Assembly: GCA_902470805.1 (NCBI GenBank)
Contig: CABRHX010000020.1
Span: 1-36,356, forward strand
DNA from: an uncultured Collinsella sp.
GTDB lineage: Bacteria > Actinomycetota > Coriobacteriia > Coriobacteriales > Coriobacteriaceae
DNA length: 36,356 nt
Direction: 5' to 3'
Part shown: positions 32,842 to 36,356 of the stretch, piece after piece
Layout of the letters: every line of letters begins with the position of its first letter
Numbering within the stretch: position 1 is the stretch's first letter
Position numbers and translations under genes: made by a program
Notes under the pieces: generated by a model
Told to the model about the DNA's origin: nothing
The model's input: only the letters and a program-made list of their open reading frames with translations
The model's database searches: none

Positions 32842-33987
32842 CTACACGTAGACCTTGTCGAGACGCATGCCAAAGCCGCAGGCGACCTCGTAGTTAATCG
32901 TTCCGCGCAGTCGGGCCATCTCGTCCATAGTGATCTCGGCATCGCCATCGCGGCCGACAATGATCATCTCGTCACCATACTCGGCCTCGGGAATCTCGTG
33001 TGCCGGGTTGGACTGAATGGCGACCATAAACTGGTCCATGCAGATATTGCCAACCTGATGCACACGCTCGCCGCGATACAGCACATCCATACGATTGGAA
33101 AGCGTACGCGATAGGCCATCGGCATAACCGATCGGCAGCGTGCAGATCTGAACGCGCGTACGCGGTACGCGGTAGGTAAAACCGTAGCCCACGCCCTCAC
33201 CCATCGCAGGGTGTGCCACGCGCGTCACACGCGCATGGACGCTCATAACGGGATCAAGCTGCATCACGCGGCCACTCAGCTCGCACGGCTGCATGCCATA
33301 CAAGCCAACGCCGGCGCGGATCATATCAAAATGCATCGAGGGGTCGAGCATCGAGGACGGCGTGTTGGCGCAGTGCACGATACCGCACTCAAAACCCGCA
33401 TCCTTAATGGCCTGAACGGCCTCGGTAAAGCGCTGACACTGCAGCTTGTAGTCCCAGCCCGAAGGTTCATCGGCCGTGGCGAAGTGCGTAAATACGCCGT
33501 CGCACTGAATACCGCGATGGAAATTTATACCGCGGACAAAGTCGAGCACCTGCGTGTAGTGAACGCCGATACGATTCATGCCCGTCTCGATGGCGAGATG
33601 ATACTTGCCCACTTTGCCCGCCGCGACGGCACATTCGCCATACGCAAGAGCAAAGTCAGACGTATAGACCGAAGGCATGATATCAAACTCGAGCAACGTC
33701 GGAATGGCCTCGATAGGCGGCTCGCTTAGGATGAGGATGGGTTTCGTAATCCCGCCCTGTCGGAGCTCAACGCCCTCGTTAACCGTCGCCACGGCAAACA
33801 TGTCGGCACCGGCCGAATACATGATCTTGGCGCACTCAACAGCTCCATGGCCATAAGCATCGGCCTTGACCACGCAGCACAGGCGCTGACGTGGATTCAG
33901 CAAGTTCTTATAGGCCCTCGTGTTGCGACGGAGCGCCCCGCGGTCGATCTCGACCCAGGACCAGCGCGTCAAATCGGCTTTATTCAT
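32842..33987 (-). CDS. alr: Alanine racemase
   Basis: 381 residues. Interconverts L- and D-alanine for peptidoglycan; PLP-dependent. The cofactor lysine is Lys41 in CVVKADAYGHGAVECAK. The catalytic tyrosine of the opposite face lies in EGVGYGFTYRV, and FDMIRAGVGLYGMQP is the usual family block. It starts 2 bp after the stop codon of the NAD(P)HX repair gene; alr, nnr and acpS in this order, followed by tsaE-tsaB-rimI-tsaD, is a common order in Gram-positive genomes. Confidence 0.96.
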   Translation of the reverse strand: MNKADLTRWSWVEIDRGALRRNTRAYKNLLNPRQRLCCVVKADAYGHGAVECAKIMYSAGADMFAVATVNEGVELRQGGITKPILILSEPPIEAIPTLLEFDIMPSVYTSDFALAYGECAVAAGKVGKYHLAIETGMNRIGVHYTQVLDFVRGINFHRGIQCDGVFTHFATADEPSGWDYKLQCQRFTEAVQAIKDAGFECGIVHCANTPSSMLDPSMHFDMIRAGVGLYGMQPCELSGRVMQLDPVMSVHARVTRVAHPAMGEGVGYGFTYRVPRTRVQICTLPIGYADGLSRTLSNRMDVLYRGERVHQVGNICMDQFMVAIQSNPAHEIPEAEYGDEMIIVGRDGDAEITMDEMARLRGTINYEVACGFGMRLDKVYV

Positions 33988-33989
33988 GA

Positions 33990-35606
33990 TTAGTCATCCG
34001 ACCCTTCGTCCATGATTCCCAGATCTTCGAGCGCATCCTTTGCCGCCAGTTCCATGGCCGGACCGATCAAGTCGATAAGATCGGTCGCGATGACGCTCTT
34101 CTCACCATACTCCGTCGCCGCGGCAAAACCGGCGTAGCTGTGAAGTGCGACGGCGTACGAATACAGCAACTCCCAACGATCCATCTCGTCGCGCATGGTG
34201 GCAAGCGTGCCGGCCAAAATACCCGCGAGGACATCACCCGAACCGGCAGTTGCCAGAGAAGCCGGACCCGAGAGCGGCAGCAGCACACGCTCAACGCCAC
34301 AGATAGCCGTCGTCGGCCCCTTGGCAATGACCACCAGATTGTCAGAGCCTGCAGCCCAGACAACCTTCTGCGCGGCTGCAATCGCAGTACCAAGGTCGTT
34401 CACCTCGTCACCGGCAACCAGACGCGAAAGTTCACGATAGTGCGGCGTCATAACCAACGGCTGCTCGCGACGATACATCTCGGGATTACTATCAATACCG
34501 TCAATGGCAATCTTAGCAAGGCAGTTGAGTGCATCGGCGTCCAAGATAAGCGGCACATCAAGCTCGAGCAAGCCCGAAACCACCTGCATAGCGCCGGCAG
34601 ATGTCGTCATACCGGGACCGCACAGTACACAGCTGTACTTCTTTGCAATCTCGCACACAGTCATGCGCGCAGCGGCGCCAAAGGAGCCGCGGGAATCAGA
34701 CGGAATAGCAAAGACGGGAATCGAAGGAAGTGCCATGCGAATAAGATTGGCGCAGGCGTCAGGAGCCGCGACTGCCACGTAACCAGCACCCGCGCGAGCT
34801 GCAGACTTGGCCGCCATAATGGCAGCACCAGGATATTGCGCAGATCCGGCGACAATAAGCACAGAGCCACGGGAATACTTATCGATATTCGTAGGTAGTG
34901 GGGCAAAGTAATCAACTAAGTCACCGGGCTCGACAATCTCGGCGGCGTGGTCGACATCATCGATGACCTCGTCAAGACGGTCGTAAAGATTGCCGCAGAT
35001 CAAATCGCCAGCATACTCAGGACCATCAGCGCTATACAGACCAATCTTGGGCGCAATCATCGTCACCGTATGCTCGGCACGAATGCAGTCGTCATCAACA
35101 ACGCCCGTCTCGGCATTCAGGCCCGAGGGAACATCAATGGATACGACACAATCGGCGCATTCATTGACCGTAGGAATCCAGATGGAGAACGGCGCACGCA
35201 GATTTCCGTGGAAACCGGTACCAAAAATGGCATCGACAACAACATCGGCCTTATCGATCAAAACCTCGAGTTCGTCACGCGAGGGGCCGACGCAAACGTG
35301 CACATCGCGGCCGGCAGTACGACGAGCAACATGACGTGCCAGAGCAGCAGGAATCTCATCCGGCTCAACCGGAGAAACGATATCCACGTCCACACCCTTA
35401 TGGCTCAGGATATCGGCGGCAACCCAACCGTCGCCGCCATTATTACCAAAACCGACCAGAACGAGAACCCGATCGGGATTGAGCTTCAAGACCTCGTTGG
35501 CGGCAAACTCACCCGCTAGCTCCATAAGCTCGGCCTTCGAAGTCCCTTCGCGTTCGATGATATCCTCGAGACGAACGACTTCTTCGGTACTCAAAACCGG
35601 TTTCAT
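33990..35606 (-). CDS. nnr: Bifunctional NAD(P)H-hydrate epimerase/dehydratase
   Basis: 538 residues. The N-terminal half (about 1-220) is the YjeF_N epimerase (VGFGNNGGDGWVAADIL, DVVVDAIFGTGFHG, SIDVPSGLNAETG). The C-terminal half is the ribokinase-like ADP-dependent dehydratase (GRGSVLIVAGS-like YSRGSVLIVAGSAQYPGAA, LCGPGMTT, LILDADALNCL, TPHYRELSRL, ATAGSGDVLAGILAG). Together they repair NADHX and NADPHX, damaged hydrated cofactors. Its ATG directly abuts the acpS stop codon and GGAG is inside the acpS 3' end. Confidence 0.96.
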   Translation of the reverse strand: MKPVLSTEEVVRLEDIIEREGTSKAELMELAGEFAANEVLKLNPDRVLVLVGFGNNGGDGWVAADILSHKGVDVDIVSPVEPDEIPAALARHVARRTAGRDVHVCVGPSRDELEVLIDKADVVVDAIFGTGFHGNLRAPFSIWIPTVNECADCVVSIDVPSGLNAETGVVDDDCIRAEHTVTMIAPKIGLYSADGPEYAGDLICGNLYDRLDEVIDDVDHAAEIVEPGDLVDYFAPLPTNIDKYSRGSVLIVAGSAQYPGAAIMAAKSAARAGAGYVAVAAPDACANLIRMALPSIPVFAIPSDSRGSFGAAARMTVCEIAKKYSCVLCGPGMTTSAGAMQVVSGLLELDVPLILDADALNCLAKIAIDGIDSNPEMYRREQPLVMTPHYRELSRLVAGDEVNDLGTAIAAAQKVVWAAGSDNLVVIAKGPTTAICGVERVLLPLSGPASLATAGSGDVLAGILAGTLATMRDEMDRWELLYSYAVALHSYAGFAAATEYGEKSVIATDLIDLIGPAMELAAKDALEDLGIMDEGSDD

Positions 35607-36146
35607 CTATGCTCCTAGCGTATCTTGCGAAGCATCGCCCAGGTGCTCCGTCAATGCTGAATTCTGCAGCTGCTCAAGCTCATCTAAAACAGAGCGAGCC
35701 TCTTTAAATGTCTGCGCTACGCGTTTCTTGGTGCTCACCTTTTCCTCTTTTGGCTTAGGCCGAGCATCTTCGGTAATCGCGATGGCATTCGCAACGGCCA
35801 AGTCTCCTGTAAGCGTAATGGAAAGAGCGACCTCAACAACACCCAGTTCTTGAGCGATCTCGAGAGCACGGCCCGAAAGCAGCGCCTTCGGTTTGCCGAG
35901 TTTATCACGCGTAACCGAAACATCCTTGCGACCCACGCCTTGACTAAAACCCGTGCCGAGAGCTTTAAGTACCGCCTCGCGCGAAGCAAAGCGGCTCGCA
36001 TAGTGAGCAGCGGGACGCGATGATGCATCGCAATACGCACGCTCTTCTTCGGTAAACACACGCCGAGCAAACGACGGCGTCTTTTCAAGAATTGATTTCA
36101 TGCGGGAAATCTCGACGATATCAACGCCGATACCAGCTTCAGCCAT
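35607..36146 (-). CDS. acpS: Holo-[acyl-carrier-protein] synthase with C-terminal extension
   Basis: 179 residues from the ATG at 36146, because GGAGGTG stands 4 nt upstream; the ATG at 36158 contains that site. Transfers 4'-phosphopantetheine from CoA to acyl carrier protein. Motifs GIGVDIVEISRM with the Mg-binding Asp, and RFASREAVLKALGTG with the Glu/Lys pair. The domain ends near residue 125; AcpS proteins are usually 115-130 residues. The remaining 50 or so residues are a charged, helical tail (KPKEEKVSTKKRVAQTFKEA) of unknown role. First gene of the operon. Confidence 0.94.
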   Translation of the reverse strand: MAEAGIGVDIVEISRMKSILEKTPSFARRVFTEEERAYCDASSRPAAHYASRFASREAVLKALGTGFSQGVGRKDVSVTRDKLGKPKALLSGRALEIAQELGVVEVALSITLTGDLAVANAIAITEDARPKPKEEKVSTKKRVAQTFKEARSVLDELEQLQNSALTEHLGDASQDTLGA

Positions 36147-36175
36147 GTTCACCTCCATATCGCACAGACTAAGTT

Positions 36176-36205
36176 ATTGTAGCCCGTTCGCAGAAGATGC
36201 GACAA
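36176..36205 (-). promoter_or_regulatory. Promoter of the acpS operon
   Basis: On the minus strand TTGTCG (36205-36200), 18 bp, TACAAT (36181-36176), about 30 nt before the ATG at 36146. No other strong promoter was noticed within the operon. Confidence 0.65.
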
Positions 36206-36254
36206 ACGAGGGTTATAAAACACAGCTACTATGTGAGACAAAAGCCCGTAAACG

Positions 36255-36287
36255 CAAAAAAGGGGGAGGCCGCGAGGCCTCCCCCTT
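36255..36287 (-). terminator. Terminator of a gene entering from the right edge
   Basis: AAGGGGGAGGCC-GCGA-GGCCTCCCCCTT, a perfect 12-bp stem, with TTTTTTGCG following on the minus strand. Confidence 0.92.
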
Positions 36288-36288
36288 C

Positions 36289-36356
36289 TCAGTTCAAGCG
36301 TACGGCTCGGTGCCGTCCACCGGTCAGCGGCGCCCTGGCCTCCCACGGGCTGACCC
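36289..36356 (-). CDS. Possible C-terminus of an unidentified gene (partial)
   Basis: A minus-strand frame open from the window edge ends in TGA at 36291-36289, one base before the terminator stem, and would end GGRHRAVRLN. The tight placement of a stop codon against a strong terminator supports it, but another frame also stays open here and 22 codons are too few to identify the product. Confidence 0.35.
   Translation of the reverse strand, partial: VSPWEARAPLTGGRHRAVRLN

Overview
The window looks like a chromosomal segment of a high-GC actinobacterium of the class Coriobacteriia, most likely Collinsella or a close relative. This is an inference from GC-rich codon use, the mix of gut-type sugar uptake genes (GlvC-type PTS, MalEFG-type ABC transporter, MalQ, glycogen phosphorylase), several GntR/LacI regulators, and the TsaB-RimI-TsaD fusion. 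No rRNA, CRISPR array, phage or transposase gene was seen. One tRNA, tRNA-Gln(TTG), is present.

Layout. Positions 1-3624, minus strand: the start of a probable SIS-domain sugar-phosphate gene, two overlapping GntR/UTRA regulators, a small unknown protein and a LacI regulator divergent from murB. Positions 3808-7526: murB, a secreted coiled-coil NlpC/P60-like wall hydrolase (minus) and galE. Positions 7747-20094 form an alpha-glucan block: malQ and glgP (plus); an ABC importer read leftward as binding lipoprotein, two permeases and ATPase; a TreR-like GntR regulator; and, divergent from it, a GlvC-type PTS EIICB fused to a HAD phosphatase. A 12-bp near-palindrome, TTGTTTRAACAA, recurs in front of the ABC operon, in the regulator/PTS intergenic region and in front of malQ, which suggests one shared regulon. 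Positions 20208-22390: a polyprenyl synthase, a double peptidoglycan-binding protein and tRNA-Gln. Positions 22692-28793, minus strand: a DUF4143-type ATPase, an orphan JetD-like Toprim protein with a very long disordered region, and cstA behind a long regulated leader. Positions 29323-36146, minus strand: a tight operon acpS, NAD(P)HX repair, alr, uracil-DNA glycosylase, tsaE and a tsaB-rimI-tsaD fusion.

The most unusual signal is a family of intergenic elements. Two complete copies (4849-4983 and 29181-29305) each have a 69-nt core with conserved ends and an internal hairpin whose stem covaries around a constant CACTTAATGTG. Each core sits between perfect inverted repeats of 33 or 28 bp whose sequences are unrelated between copies. 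A left-half copy lies at about 24296-24359, and a possible minimal relative at 2469-2541. All lie just downstream of the stop codon of a minus-strand gene and none has a T-tract. I do not recognise the family.

Other points of interest are the PTS-HAD fusion, which could import and then dephosphorylate a disaccharide and so feed MalQ/GlgP; an operator and attenuator-like leader before cstA; an 80-bp-period repeat after glgP; tandem dyads in the ATPase promoter; and a palindromic repeat beside tRNA-Gln that carries an inverted copy of the tRNA 3' end.
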